Shown: in pieces, positions 1 through 11,360 of the stretch
Layout of the letters: each line of letters opens with the position of its first letter
Numbering within the stretch: position 1 is the stretch's first letter
Notes under the pieces: model-generated
Databases searched by the model: none
Told to the model about the DNA's origin: nothing
Seen by the model: only the letters and a program-made list of their open reading frames with translations
Position numbers and translations under genes: made by a program
NCBI GenBank assembly: GCA_020912385.1
Contig: CP087209.1
Span: 2,170,001 to 2,234,000 of the forward strand
DNA from: Neofusicoccum parvum
Taxonomy: Eukaryota > Ascomycota > Dothideomycetes > Botryosphaeriales > Botryosphaeriaceae
DNA length: 64,000 nucleotides
Direction: 5' to 3'

Positions 1-2620
1 GTCAACGGAGATGACGCCTACACTGTTGCGGACGAGGCTACGCTACGTTACTCGGTGGCAGATTCCATGGTGAGCGATACGACAGCTGTCGGTTCGATGC
101 GCACGCTGAGTATCAGACCGAAGTCAATCGCATCGGCCATTCATGAGATGCCATTTCCATGGGCCAGGAAGAATTCCCGGGACATGACGACGTGAAGCGG
201 CTGGCGAAACAAGAAAGCAACGAAAACGAAACGTCCAAGAAGCAACCAAGCAAGCTTTAGCGCCCACGCACGCTTCGCCACCATTCAGGGGATGCCCTGA
301 AACGGACAGTCAGACCTGGGCCCTGCAACAACCATTCCGTCCGGCCATATACTTCACAGGTCGATCAGGCTACCGGCGGACCACTACAGCCATCCATCCC
401 GAACTGCACATGAAAGCGGGTTTTCGAAACGCAGATACATCCCTGCGATGCTGCTCGGAAGATCCGAAGTTTAGCATCGCCAATGTAGCCGCGCGCATGC
501 ACATGACGATGCGGACGTACCTTCGTGGATTTTCTTCCTGCTGCTGTGCCACCAACGCTGCAAGCAATCCTGCATCTTCTTCTCCACGTCACACCCGACG
601 CATGGCAGATGCAGACTACTGTCCGGCCCCCTCGGGCTTCTTCCTCCCCCTCCCTCCTCGGCACGACCACACCGCATCCTGACGCGGATGCCTGGCCTGG
701 CAGCTGAATGGAGTTGTTTCACAACATTAGAACGATAATACTCAAATTCGACGCGCATCATCAAATTTGGAAATATCCGGCTTTTTCACCTTCGTCCATA
801 TTTTACCTCAATCGAGGAAATGCTCTCACGATCGCTGATTTTATTCTCTTTTTGCCTCACCGCCATCATCTATAGCGGTACCATATGACGAAGCCCACGA
901 AACTACCACCCGTTTCCTTGTCCTTTCTATTTATTTTCGCTTACTCCGCCCCAACTGAATACCGCGCCTCTATCCCGGTGGCAATCGAGCTGGGTGAAAA
1001 CACACAGCAGCCCGACAAGAACATGGCGCTACGGAAGACAACACGTGTGTCGTGGCTTCGACCGCCAGATTGGCAAAGCAGCCCGACAAGGCTGGACCCT
1101 GAAAAAAGGCTCTTCCCGGGATCACGGTGCCCGACCTCAGGGAGTTCCCGGGTTCCTGATCCGTGCCGCATGCAAGGCGACAGATTAGACGGGTGCAGGG
1201 CTGGCTGGGCCTCGACGAGACTTGCCGAAATGAGAAGCTGGGAATGCGCGAACACGGCGGATGGTTCCGATGGCGAGTGCCGTCTCGGCGGTCCGGACGC
1301 GGACGCGGACGCGGCTTTTTTCGCCGTCGCGAAAGTATTTCCCTTTATTTTTCCTTCTCTGTGAGCGGGCTTAGGCGCGGCTTTTTGTTTGATTGCGCAT
1401 TTCTGCTAGCGATGCTTGGGGCGAGCCAAAGGTTTTGCGATGTGGCATTTTGGGGATTTGGGAAAGCATAGGCGATGGCGCGACGACTGGAACGCGAGGT
1501 CATCTAGCAGGATTCTGGCATCTGATTTCATCTCTCACTTAGCGCGTTGGTTAATGGTGGAATGTGTGTTTAAAGTAGATACCCCTCGAACTTTTGCTTT
1601 TTCTCCCCTACACCTGGCTGTTTCTTTATGTCCGGCTCGTGTTCCGAGACTGAGGCTTGCTTCGGCGCATCAGCTACGCGGGATACTGGTTCTCGCAGAG
1701 CGCGATGGCGTCTAGCGGCGACCGCTAATGCAAAGTTGCCCAACAGCATCAAGAAAGACCAGGTCGATTCAGTCCTCATCATACGACCATGACATGACAC
1801 CGAACCTCTGCCTCCTCTCGTCAAGCCTGGGAAAGCAGCTGTCTCACTATCCTGCGTGCCGTTAGGTTGATTTGCAAAGGGTCATGACGTGCATAAGCCG
1901 GCGCCTTGGTGTTTGACATGGGTATGTATTCGCACGTCTTCGATTCAGGGCTGACCGACCGACCGACCGACCGACCGAATCGCGCGATAAGATAAACTCG
2001 ACCAAGCAGCCGCGCTCCGCATCGTCACCAAAGCAGCCCTCGTATTCGAACTGCGTTGCCTCTCACCCTGTCTCGCCCGGGGTGCCGGATCTCTCGCTGA
2101 ACACCTCCGTGCCCGCTGCGTTCAGGCACGTCCAGACGGAGTCAATCAGGGCAGGGGGAGCGCGCGCACCGCTCAACCAAGCATCGCGTGCAAGCTTTTG
2201 TCGGAGCTCTTTTCATTATTCCTTCGTTTCGTGTTCACTTCAATCTCGCGCTCGCTACGTATCCGAGAGCTTAAAAAAAAAAAACCTTGACGGTGTTATT
2301 CTTTCATGGCCGAGGGGCACCCCCTCCCCTCACCACCCAGATCACCAAGTTCTTCCACGTCCGACGCGGCCGTCCAGTATGTACGGTCCAACTCGCCAGC
2401 AAGGACATGCTCCGCCCAACGCCTGAAAAGACCGAGCCATAAGAGACGCTGCATTTTTTTTCCCCCCCCCATTCCGCTGCACGAACGCCGCCGAGCGCCG
2501 CCCCCTTCCCATGCATATTGATCGTAGACCACCACGGGGGGAAAAACGTATCACTTGTTATTTTGAGCGCTTCCACATTCTTCAACCTACCTTTCCATCC
2601 CAATCACCGCTCTTTTCCTC
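1..2620. other. Intergenic, no convincing gene
   Basis: I see no supportable gene. The open frames are short, overlap on both strands and lack recognisable domains or coherent splicing. The stretch has simple repeats (GGACGC x3 at 1295-1314, GACC x6 at 1953-1978), a poly-A run near 2275 and long C/T-rich tracts after 2450. The last part is probably the 3' UTR of the transporter that ends at 2621 on the minus strand. Confidence 0.5.
1953..1978. repeat. (GACC)n microsatellite
   Basis: Six uninterrupted copies of the tetranucleotide GACC plus a partial copy lie in non-coding DNA. Simple slippage repeat; no function inferred. Confidence 0.9.
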
Positions 2621-4790
2621 CTACTCCTTCACCTCCTCGGCCTCCTCCAACCCCACCACCCCACCACCCTTCTCCAGATCCCTCTCCCCGCCCACCGTCT
2701 CCCCCCTCTCCCTCCCCCTCCTCCTCGCCGCCCTCTCCTCAGCGGCCCTCTTCTTCCCCTCCAGCCTCTCCTGATCCGCCGCCATCTCGCCGATCAGGCG
2801 GCTGCGCTCGCGGATGCGGTGGCCGTAGCGGTAGAAGACGAAGGGGATGGGCACGATGGCCAGCTCGAGGCAGCCGAGCAGGGTGCCGGCCCACTGGGGG
2901 CCGAGGCGGGCGTACATGGCCGGCCCGGCGAGCGGCAGCGCGCCGCCCAGCACGCTGCGCAGCACGCTGTTGCCCGCGATGGCCGACGCCGCGAACACGC
3001 CGTACGAGTGCGCCAGGTAGTTGGTCGCGTAGATGAAGACGGCGCAGTTGCCCGCCCCGAACGGGATCCCCGCCGCGATGGCCGCCAGGTACGGCGTCGG
3101 CGGCCGGCTCGTCCACGCGAACCACAGCTCGCCCGCTGGGATCAGCAGCGCCGCCGCGCACACGATCGACACCATCGCCTCCGGCGGCGGCTTGCCCGTC
3201 GCCGGGTCCGCCGCGTGCGCGTTGATCACGCGGCGGATCAGCGGCTCGCTGAAGATGACGATGAGCCCGCCGATGCCGATGCCGACGTAGGCGAGGCCGG
3301 TGGGGCCGGGTGACCAGCCGCGGAGGTCGGTGAAGATTATGGGGTAGGCGACGAAGCAGAGGTAGAGGATGGCGTAGACGACGGCGATGTAGAGGTTCCA
3401 GAATATGCTGGAAGGGGGCGTTAGCGGAGGGGGAAGGGTGGGATCCCGCCGGTGAGTTCTTTGAGAGCGGCGGTAGAGGGGTGTGGGAAGGGTGCAGCTA
3501 AACTTACCAAATCGGCTCGGTCAGAGCCATGATGAGCGGTCTGGACAAGTTCGTCTTCAGCAGCGGCCAGAACTCAGCCTTGTCGTCATACCGACACCAC
3601 CAGCGCTGGTTTCCGGTTTCCTTCCTCAGCTGAGTGGCACGCTTTCGCAGAATTGTTGGAGCGTACGTCTCCTTGACCAACATCATTAGGAAGAGACTGG
3701 TACCGGAACAGCACATCACAACCCAGTTCGTCCAGCGCCAACCGAGATATTGGAAGACGAAACCGCCCATGACCGGTCCTACATATGGACATCAGTTTCA
3801 ACGACCAAATATACCATGCGAAACCGGGGGGTTGTACCTATCACCGGTCCGTTCATCGGGCCTATGCTCCAGATACTAAAAGCCAACGCACGATACTCGT
3901 CCGAGACAATGTCGCCAACCGTTCCAGGTGCATTACTGATCATTGCGGAACCCGCCAGAGCGCCGAAGAATCTCGTGACGAGGATGCTCTCCAGATTTTG
4001 CGCCAGGGCGCAAGGAAGAACGAGGACGGTGAAGAGCGCCATAGCGCAAAGATAGATGGGTCGCCTGCCGTACATCTCCGACAGTGGTGCCAGGATGACC
4101 GAGCCAATGGCGAGGCCGAGAAGGTATGTTGTGATGCCAAGGACGAGCAGAGTCTTGTTGGTGATGCCGAATGTTTCCATCATGCCAGGGATGCCGGCGG
4201 AATATGAGGTGGAGTACATTACACTGCGATTGTCAGCCTAACGATCTATGACGTGCTCTGATGCAGAGCAAGGGTCTCATATACTGCTCAGTGCCATTCG
4301 AGTACATGCTCAATGCCCTAGACTTTCATGTGATCGTAACACAGCCGCTCTGGAGAATGGACGCAAGATCAGAAACCACAACTTACACAGAAGTAGTCGA
4401 GAAAGACACAATCGCGATGATGCAGCTCCGATACAAGAGAGGCCATTCTCTAGGATTCCCACTATCTCCATCCTCGTCCCAGTCGACCTCGAACGCCGGG
4501 TCGGACGTCGCGTTGGTAGCAATGGAGACGCCCGTCCTGATCCGACTGATGGTCACGGCGCTCCTGTTGCTCGCCCTCGAGACGACAGCCTTCAGGCCCA
4601 GCCGGTCCTTCTCCTTGGAGTCATCGCCGCCAACCTGGTTGATCTGCAGGGATTCCTGGCGGCGGATGGAGCCAAGCGACGAGCCTGAGGACCCCGACGA
4701 CACGGACGAGGCGCGCGGCGGACGGTCCTCGGCAAGCTCTTTGGACAGACCGGAGTCCGACGATATCGATCTCGACGCTTCCCCGGTCAT
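2621..4790 (-). CDS. MFS transporter, DHA1 (drug/polyamine:H+ antiporter) type
   Basis: Four exons (4790-4387, 4223-3838, 3778-3508, 3407-2621) join in frame to 615 residues. A hydrophilic N-tail of about 120 residues rich in Ser, Asp and Glu precedes the membrane domain, which opens with the family-typical NPREWP. The signature SEMYGRRP follows TM2, and IGPMNGPVIGPVMGG in the TM5 region is the motif expected in DHA1 antiporters. The second half continues through TFDLRGWSPGPTGLAY-type sequence to a charged coiled C-tail rich in Arg and Glu. The family exports drugs or polyamines at the plasma membrane in exchange for protons; the substrate here is unknown. I chose the ATG at 4790 over the in-frame ATG at 4985 because a TATA-like element lies between them. 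It is not clustered with biosynthetic genes. Confidence 0.9.
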
Positions 4791-4870
4791 GGCTTCGGTG
4801 TTGAGACAAAAAGAGCCTGCGGAGCGCGACGCTGGGGAAGGAAATAGCGTCCTGCGGGGCAGGGGGGAAG

Positions 4871-4880
4871 ATATTATAAA
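4871..4880 (-). promoter_or_regulatory. TATA-like element of the DHA1 transporter
   Basis: The minus strand reads TTTATAATAT about 80-90 bases upstream of the chosen ATG at 4790, in otherwise GC-rich DNA. It supports that start over the ATG at 4985. Confidence 0.4.
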
Positions 4881-6151
4881 TCGGCCAAGAGATCGGTCCA
4901 AGCAAACGCTACTGAGGAGTGCGCGTTGGGCGGTGATAAGGACTCGGTTGCAGGAGCTTAACACCGTGGCGAAAGAGCGAGACACGGGAGGGGATTGTCG
5001 TCAACCACTGGAGCTAAGCGGCATGATGCATGCACGAGAGACGTTTCTTTTGCAGTGGATGGCGTCTGGAGAAACAATTGACGACGCTGGTTTGCTGGCG
5101 TGACCCAGGAGTAGTGTGCAAAAAGGGGAGCAGGAAAAAAAAAAGTGGATGTCATTCCTCCAGCAGAGTCACCAGGAAGGCGGGAGAAGCGCGGAGGGCG
5201 CAAGCCATTGCCGAAGATAGGCGGCTGGCGTGGGCCTCACCGGTGTCGACCACCACCACAGGTACACAGATTTGCTGGTCCCCCTGCAGCGGGCAGCAGT
5301 GGTTTGCGTGGTGGGTGGGGCTTGCAGGGCGCGGTGCGTCCCCTCTCGCCCCGAGCCACAAAGTCATGGAAAACGAGGTCAGCAGACGGCGAGGAGGCCG
5401 CTGCGGGTTGCTGGAGGCGCCGCGGCTTGGTTCCGCGCTGCGGCATATTCAAGGCCAGTCCCAGGCTAAGCCTTCGCGTCTGCGCGGCGGGTGGGTTGGG
5501 CGTTGGCCTGATCGCCGGCTGGTCGGCCGGGGCCAGGCAGGCCGAGTCCACCACGCGGGCGGCCAGTGACGGTGGTGAGCGAGGTCGGCGTGCGGCGGGT
5601 GACTGGGCGTGCATCGCGGCGTGCGTGTGGGCGCGGATCCGGGGAGCGATCCCAGCGCGGTGTGCTGCGGAGAGGTGGAGGAGTCGAGGATGGCGCCTGC
5701 CGATTAGCCGGCGAGCGCGCGCTGGAGGGACGACGACGGCGCCTCTGCCGCTGCCTTGGCGATGAGCTTGGCCGCGCCTGCGATACCGGGCACACGCCCC
5801 TCTGCCAAACTCAAAACACCGCCAGAGCCGCATCTTATCCGCAGCCAGCTCTCGCGCCGCTCGCGCCTGCCGCCCCCGCTCCGCCCCGCCGCCCACCGCT
5901 CTCCAAGTCGCCCTTCACCGCAACGGCGGACAGTGTGCCCGCATCCGGTGGCCGCGTCCCGCCCCGGCGACGCCACTGCCTGGCCGTCGCAGCGCCGCAT
6001 GCTCCCGCCGAACCGACTTCCCTATCAGGCGCATGCTGAGCGTGCTGCAATCTCACCCGTCGCCATCGCACAGCATGGCTCTCCGGCCGACCGCTTGGGT
6101 GATCCCGCCCGTGCTAACCCCTTTAGGCAACCGTGCGCGCATATCGCCAGC

Positions 6152-6199
6152 AATCACGTCGTAAATCACGTCGTCAATCACGTCGTCCGTCACGTCGTC
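6152..6199. repeat. 12-bp tandem repeat, four copies
   Basis: Four 12-base units with consensus AATCACGTCGTC run without gaps; the second and third are identical. All four share TCACGTCGT. It lies 3' of isocitrate lyase in non-coding DNA. Confidence 0.85.
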
Positions 6200-6726
6200 A
6201 GCCGCGCCGCCCCAGCCGTGAAGATAACGTGCATACGAGAACCTGCGGCCTGGAGATCTGCCACCGGGCCTCTGCTGCTTACACTGGAAGCGCGCCCGGG
6301 GGGATTGCCTTCCCTGTCGATGGCCGCTGCCCATGATGACGCATCCCCGCATAATCAGCATGGCCAACTTATCAACAAGGTACGAGGCCGCTATAGCCGT
6401 GCAGGTGATCTGTGGCAAGCATCATCTGAGGTTTGGCGAGCGCAAGGATTGTATCAGCCCTTCACCTCCGTGGAAGCGATGCTCTTACACGGCAGGAAGG
6501 TAGGCTGGCACAGCATCGTATCCCCTCTCCGGGCTTGTGTGCACCAATCGACAAGGCCTCCGTTTTGGAACAACGAAATTCATGCATCATTCATCCTCTG
6601 CTACAATATACAGTGTGCGTAGTTTGTTTCCACCACCGCCGACCTCCCCAACCCCCTTGCACCAACAGACATTTTCCCACAAGAAAGACCCTTGAACGCA
6701 TCCACCCGCCTCACGTCACCAACACC

Positions 6727-8609
6727 TCAATGCTTAAACTGATCCTCCGTCACACCCTTGCCCATCGCCGCCGTCGAGCTCACGCCTCCGCTGACCATCT
6801 TCAGCATGTTGTCGACGTAGTTGGCGCCGCTCCACTTCTGGTGCGTGACGACGTCGACCTTGTTCTCCATCTCGGGCTCCTGGATCAGCTCGCCGTAGGC
6901 CGCCATGCCGCGCTTGGCGTACGCCTTGCTGAACGTGTCGGCGATGAGCGCCGTCTGGTGCAGCCCCGCCAGCGTGATGAACTGCCAGCAGTAGCCCAGC
7001 GCCGCCAGCCGCTTGATGTACGTCTCCTGTTCGTCGCGAGGCATGGCCGCCTTCCAGTTGAACGAGGGCGAGAGGTTGTAGGCAAGCCTGGTTGAAGCGT
7101 GTCAGCATTGGTCCAGATTGGGGGGCTTCATCAGACGGGAGACTCACTTCTGCTCCGGCCACACGGCGTGCACGCCGTCGGCGAACTCCTTGGCCTGCTT
7201 GTAGTCGGGCAGCTTGCTCTCCATCCAGATGAGGTCGGCGTACGGCGCGTAGGCGACGGCGCGGTTGACGGCGCACTGCGTGCCGCCCTGGTAGCGGTAG
7301 TAGCCCTCGCGGGTGCGGGCGGCGTTCCAGTCGAAGAAGATGTCGACGCCCGTGATGCCCTTGGCGATGGCTCGCGCCTCGAGGTTGCTCTTGCCCTTGG
7401 ACTGCTTCAAGAACTGATCGATCAGCTCCTTCTTGTTGACATGCACGCCCGCGTTGATCGTGTCCGCAACCGCCTCGTGGAACAGCTTGAGCCCGGCTTG
7501 CGCGATCCACTGGTCCTCAATGGCTTGAAGCTGGTCGCCGCTCTTGCCCGCCTCCTCAGCGGCCCGCATAAGGTCGCCGAGGGGCTGGAGGGCCGGGTTG
7601 GTGGCGCCCTGGATGAAGGCGTGGTCGCGAGGATCGATGGTCGAGGTGATGAGGGTGGCAGCTTCGGAGTCGGTACGAGCAATGGCGAGCAGGTCGGAGC
7701 CTGGTGCGGCCGTCAGCTTGAGCTCTGTTCAGAGCATCGACTCCACTTACCCATGATGTCTGCCTGCGCACGGATGGCGACGAGACGGTTGATGTGCTCG
7801 CTGATGGGCACAAGCACCTTTCCAGCCATGTGTCCGCACTTCTTCGTGCCCGGCGCCTGGTCCTCAATGTGGATACCGGCAGCACCCTTCTCGATGAACA
7901 TCTTCGTCAACTTCATGATGGCCGTCAGACCGCCATGGCCAGTATCCGCATCGGCAATGATGGGGCGCAGGTAGTCGATGTTGGCGAGCTTGCTGCGGCT
8001 CTCCTTGGGCGTGGAGAGGCGCTCCTCCCTTTGTTTCCGGTCGTGGAAGAGCTGCGCGAACCAGAGGTGCTGCACCTTGTTGGGCACGGTGGTCTGTCGA
8101 GAGTCAGTCGACTGAGCTCGAACACAAGCGGAGCTGACATGTGGTCACGTACCATCGGGTAGTCCGCAAGATCGGGACCGGGCTCGTCAGATGACGACGC
8201 AGTAGAGGAGCATTGCCAGCCAGAGACGTAGACGGTGTCAATGTACTTGGCCATCTGCGTGACCATGACAGGATCCAAGCAGCCATAGGTGAAGCTTGCA
8301 TCCTTGTTCTGGGGTGGGCATGTCATGTTAGCTTTTGGTGGGGCCCCACAGCTGCCACGAGCATGTGAAAGTGCGCACCTTGAACCTCCCCTCGACAGTC
8401 CTCCACAGCTTCTTGGACTGCTCGTTGCTCGGGTGCTGGATCTTGAGGTTGCCGCGCTTGGTGGCAATCTGCTCAGCGGTGAATGGGCGCTTGGTGTATC
8501 TCCACCGCGAGTCGGACCACCACTGCTGGATGGCCTTGATCTCCTCCTGGAACGCCTGCTCCTCGGCCTCAATGGAGGCCATCTGGGGCAGCATGGTGCC
8601 GGTCGCCAT
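6727..8609 (-). CDS. acuD: Isocitrate lyase (glyoxylate cycle)
   Basis: Five exons (8609-8379, 8308-8153, 8093-7751, 7700-7148, 7087-6727) join in frame to 547 residues, the normal length of a fungal isocitrate lyase. The catalytic motif KKCGH is at residues 213-217, preceded by the metal- and substrate-binding ADADTGHGG and IHIEDQ motifs. The enzyme splits isocitrate into glyoxylate and succinate, allowing growth on acetate, fatty acids and other C2 sources. The close paralogue methylisocitrate lyase is less likely because the N-terminus and the tail, ending GVTEDQFKH, match the glyoxylate-cycle enzyme. The C-terminus is not a classical PTS1. A TATA-like stretch lies about 115-120 bases upstream. 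Known orthologues are induced by acetate regulators and repressed by glucose; I did not verify such sites here. Confidence 0.96.
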
Positions 8610-8721
8610 GTTGGAGAAGTGTCAGGAAAGAGCTGGGGGAGCAGAGGCGCGCGGAGCGGGTTGGAGTGCAGAGCAGCAAAGGCGGCAAATATGGCTCTGG
8701 TCGAAGGCGGGGGACTAAGGT

Positions 8722-8731
8722 GTCATATAAA
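8722..8731 (-). promoter_or_regulatory. TATA-like element of isocitrate lyase
   Basis: The minus strand reads TTTATATGAC about 115 bases upstream of the isocitrate lyase ATG. Position and composition fit a TATA element; inference only. Confidence 0.35.
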
Positions 8732-9672
8732 CTTCTTGGAGGCTTTGCCTCGCACAGGAGCGCGCGCATGAGCCATAGCTGGTTCGGGTAGGGCCGGGTA
8801 AGAGGACCAGCGAGCTTCGCGGTCCAACAGCTGGTGGACCATTGGGCCGAGGCGGCCTGGGGAGGCTCGACCACGCAGGCCGGGGGAGCTGGGTCTGGGA
8901 GAGCGCCTTTGGCCCGAGGCCTGGGCGGCGGGCTGATCCTTGCATGTGGGGTGCGGTCTGGGGCCGGAGACGTGAAGAACAGTGACGTTGGGTGCGTGTG
9001 CCGACATGTGAAAGACGGCGCGACTCGCTGTGCTCAAAAAGACGCCCGCCTCCGTCCAGCGACGCAGCAGCACGCCGCGCACCCTCGTTGCCGTCGCCGC
9101 CGCAGCCGCAGTCGCCGGCCGCACGCAGCCTTCGTCGCGGGCGGACGCGAGCGTGGCGTCTGGCGGTGCTTGCAGCGTTTGAGCGCGCGCTCTCTCGCGC
9201 ACCACCGGAACTAACACCTCGGCTAAGCAGATTGCCGCACGCGCGCTAGGCCGCGTCCGGCCCCCGAGCAAAGGGCGACTTCTCTACCACCGTTGACTCA
9301 CTGCCTGGATGTTTTCGTGCAACTGTAGAGCGACATTGCTCCTCTCATTACGCTGCTCGGGGGGAATGCCGCCGAGAGGCGTGTGCTATACGTACCTGCA
9401 GCACGCTGCCAGCCCCAAGATCCGACATGCATGCAGCCACAACGAGGGCTAACCTCGCACGAAACCTCCAGGCCATGCAGTCGCCGTTGATCTGAACAGA
9501 AAGCTGATGAGCATTATTAAGGGTGACGCAGTTCTTGCATCTTGTCTAATCGTCTATAGGAATGGGAGGTCTCAGCGCGCAACATTAAAAAGATATTCTA
9601 AGCTTTCTAGAACGGCCGTCTCTATATCATTCTCAAGAATTCATCGGCTCAAGCGAATGAAATCGGGGTATC

Positions 9673-9689
9673 CTCTCTCTCTCTCTCTC
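9673..9689. repeat. (CT)n microsatellite
   Basis: About eight uninterrupted CT dinucleotides in non-coding DNA between the kinase stop codon and the isocitrate lyase promoter. Confidence 0.85.
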
Positions 9690-9872
9690 CAGTCTCCCAT
9701 CCAACCGCTTTCCGTACCCCGTCTATGCCAATCAGTTCCCCACCTCAAGCACATCTTCCCCAAAAGCTCCCGGATCAACTCCCGCGGATGCAGAAAAAGC
9801 AGAACCCCCAATCCCTCCATCCACCCTTCAACCCATCTCAACCACCTCCCCAACTCAACTCAAACCCTCAAC

Positions 9873-11360
9873 TCAAACCCTCAACTCCCTCCTCCACTCC
9901 CCGGCCCCCACCCTCACCGCCGCGCTCTTCGCCAACCCCCTCCTCAACCACCCCTCCCAATCCCACCCGTCACCACCACCCCTCAACCTCCCCACCTCTG
10001 CCTTCACCCTCGCGAACCTCCCGCCGCCCGCGCCGCCGCACGCCTTCGCGAACCCGACCGCGTCGCCCGTCTTGACCATCTCGCGCTTGCGGAACGCGTT
10101 GCCGGCCGCCAGCCCGTCGAACGGCGACTCGCCCAGCGCCAGCACCAGCAGCGCCACGCCCAGCGCGTACACGTCCGACGCCGGCGACGGCAGCGCCGGC
10201 GCCGGGTGCAGCCGGCACAGCTCCGGCGCCAGGAAGTCCCAGGTGCCGCCGGCGAGGTGGGGGGGCGGGCCGGTCGCGGCGTTGCGCGGAGATGAGGGCG
10301 GCGAGCTCGGGTCGGACGGCGAGGGCGACGGGAATGCGTGGGTGGGGATGGCGGCCGAGAAGTCGGTGTAGAGCGGCTCGAAGTCGATGACGCCGTTGTC
10401 TTCGCTGTCGTCGCTGCTGTTGCTGCTGTGGATGAGCAGCGTGGGGCGCTCGAGCGGGCCTTCTGTGAGCGACGCGCGCACGCGTTGCTGGAGCATCGCT
10501 GCGGTGACGCCGGGTCTGGTGGGCCGGAGGAGGATGTTCGACGGCTTGATGTCCGCGTGGATCACGCCGGCGCCTTCGTGCAGCCACTCCAGCCCTGTGA
10601 GCAGCTTTGCCGCCAGATCTGGAAATATCGACGCCACTATCCGGGTGCGCTGGTCCTCCTGGATCGACGCGAGATCCCCTCGGATGAAGTCCTCCAGGGT
10701 GAGTGGGAGTGCGTGCATCAGCAGCCCGCCGGTTCGAGGGTCCAAGCCGAGAAAGGGTACCATGTACGCGGTAGGCGACGTGTGGCTGAAGATGTGTGTG
10801 AGCATCCGTGCCTCGGAACGGATCACAGAGAAAGCCGCCCGATCAGCGGGTGCCTTGATGGCCCATACCGCAGAGGCACTGCTCTCAGTAGCCCTGGTGA
10901 TGTAGTTGCTGGATGAGGTGCTGCTGGAAAGTTGTGTTGTGTACGAGTCGGTGGATGAGACTGAGTTTGACTGGCCACGACGTCGGACTGGTGTGGCTGG
11001 GGGAGTTTCTAATGACGACGGCTTGCCTGCAGCGGTGGGAGACGCGAGGTAGACAGAGCTCCAGAGGCCGGCACCCAGAGGAGCCTCATGCATGATTTTA
11101 TACGGGGTCGTGTTCTCCCACACCCCGTCTAACGAGGTGTATACACATGCGGGCGGAGATGGCATTTTTGAGTTGGACGCGTAGGGCGTGGGGGTGCTGT
11201 GGCCGGGGAAGGCGGTGTTGATTGAGTTCGATGGTGTTGGCGAGCTATTTGTGGACGGTGCGGTGTGTTGGTTCCTGATTGGCAAAGCATGGAAGCGGGG
11301 ACTAGTGGGTGTAGCCGGCGGAGTTATGGTGGAGTCGCCGTGACTGGAGAAGAGCGCCAT
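9873..11360 (-). CDS. Divergent protein kinase-like protein
   Basis: One exon gives 495 residues from the ATG at 11360; an in-frame ATG at 11456 would add 32 residues that do not look conserved. A Ser/Thr/Pro-rich tail (1-80) precedes a kinase fold: glycine loop PLGAGLWSSVY (about 94-104), a low-complexity Ser/Thr insert, the ATP-binding lysine in VWAIKA (169), and catalytic loop HADIKPSNILL (268-278). The metal-binding motif is DFS (333-335) instead of DFG. LAPE (377-380) and SDVYALG (395-401) mark subdomains VIII and IX. A serine- and acid-rich insert of about 55 residues separates catalytic loop and DFS. The catalytic Asp and both Lys residues are kept, so activity is possible. Substrate and pathway are unknown. 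The C-terminal lobe is short and Gly/Arg-rich. Confidence 0.85.
   Translation of the reverse strand: MALFSSHGDSTITPPATPTSPRFHALPIRNQHTAPSTNSSPTPSNSINTAFPGHSTPTPYASNSKMPSPPACVYTSLDGVWENTTPYKIMHEAPLGAGLWSSVYLASPTAAGKPSSLETPPATPVRRRGQSNSVSSTDSYTTQLSSSTSSSNYITRATESSASAVWAIKAPADRAAFSVIRSEARMLTHIFSHTSPTAYMVPFLGLDPRTGGLLMHALPLTLEDFIRGDLASIQEDQRTRIVASIFPDLAAKLLTGLEWLHEGAGVIHADIKPSNILLRPTRPGVTAAMLQQRVRASLTEGPLERPTLLIHSSNSSDDSEDNGVIDFEPLYTDFSAAIPTHAFPSPSPSDPSSPPSSPRNAATGPPPHLAGGTWDFLAPELCRLHPAPALPSPASDVYALGVALLVLALGESPFDGLAAGNAFRKREMVKTGDAVGFAKACGGAGGGRFARVKAEVGRLRGGGDGWDWEGWLRRGLAKSAAVRVGAGEWRRELRV

Larger units (their letters stand above)
4791..6726. other. Intergenic between DHA1 transporter and isocitrate lyase
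   Basis: GC-rich DNA with overlapping open frames on both strands and no recognisable product. It contains the transporter promoter on the left, a 12-base tandem repeat at 6152-6199, and the probable 3' UTR of isocitrate lyase on the right. Confidence 0.5.
8610..9872. other. Intergenic upstream of isocitrate lyase
   Basis: Holds the isocitrate lyase promoter region on the left and the probable kinase 3' UTR on the right, with a (CT)n microsatellite at 9673-9689. No open frame here has a recognisable domain. Confidence 0.5.

Noticed and set aside
4261..5103. 280-codon plus-strand open frame
   Set aside because: Overlaps exon 1, intron 1 and promoter of the minus-strand DHA1 transporter; no domain.
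5756..6622. 288-codon plus-strand open frame with NHVV repeats
   Set aside because: The repeat comes from the 12-base DNA repeat; the rest is Pro/Arg/Ala-rich without a domain or splice signals.
7099..7974. 291-codon plus-strand open frame
   Set aside because: Opposite strand of isocitrate lyase and crosses its introns; Val/Leu/Gly-rich shadow.
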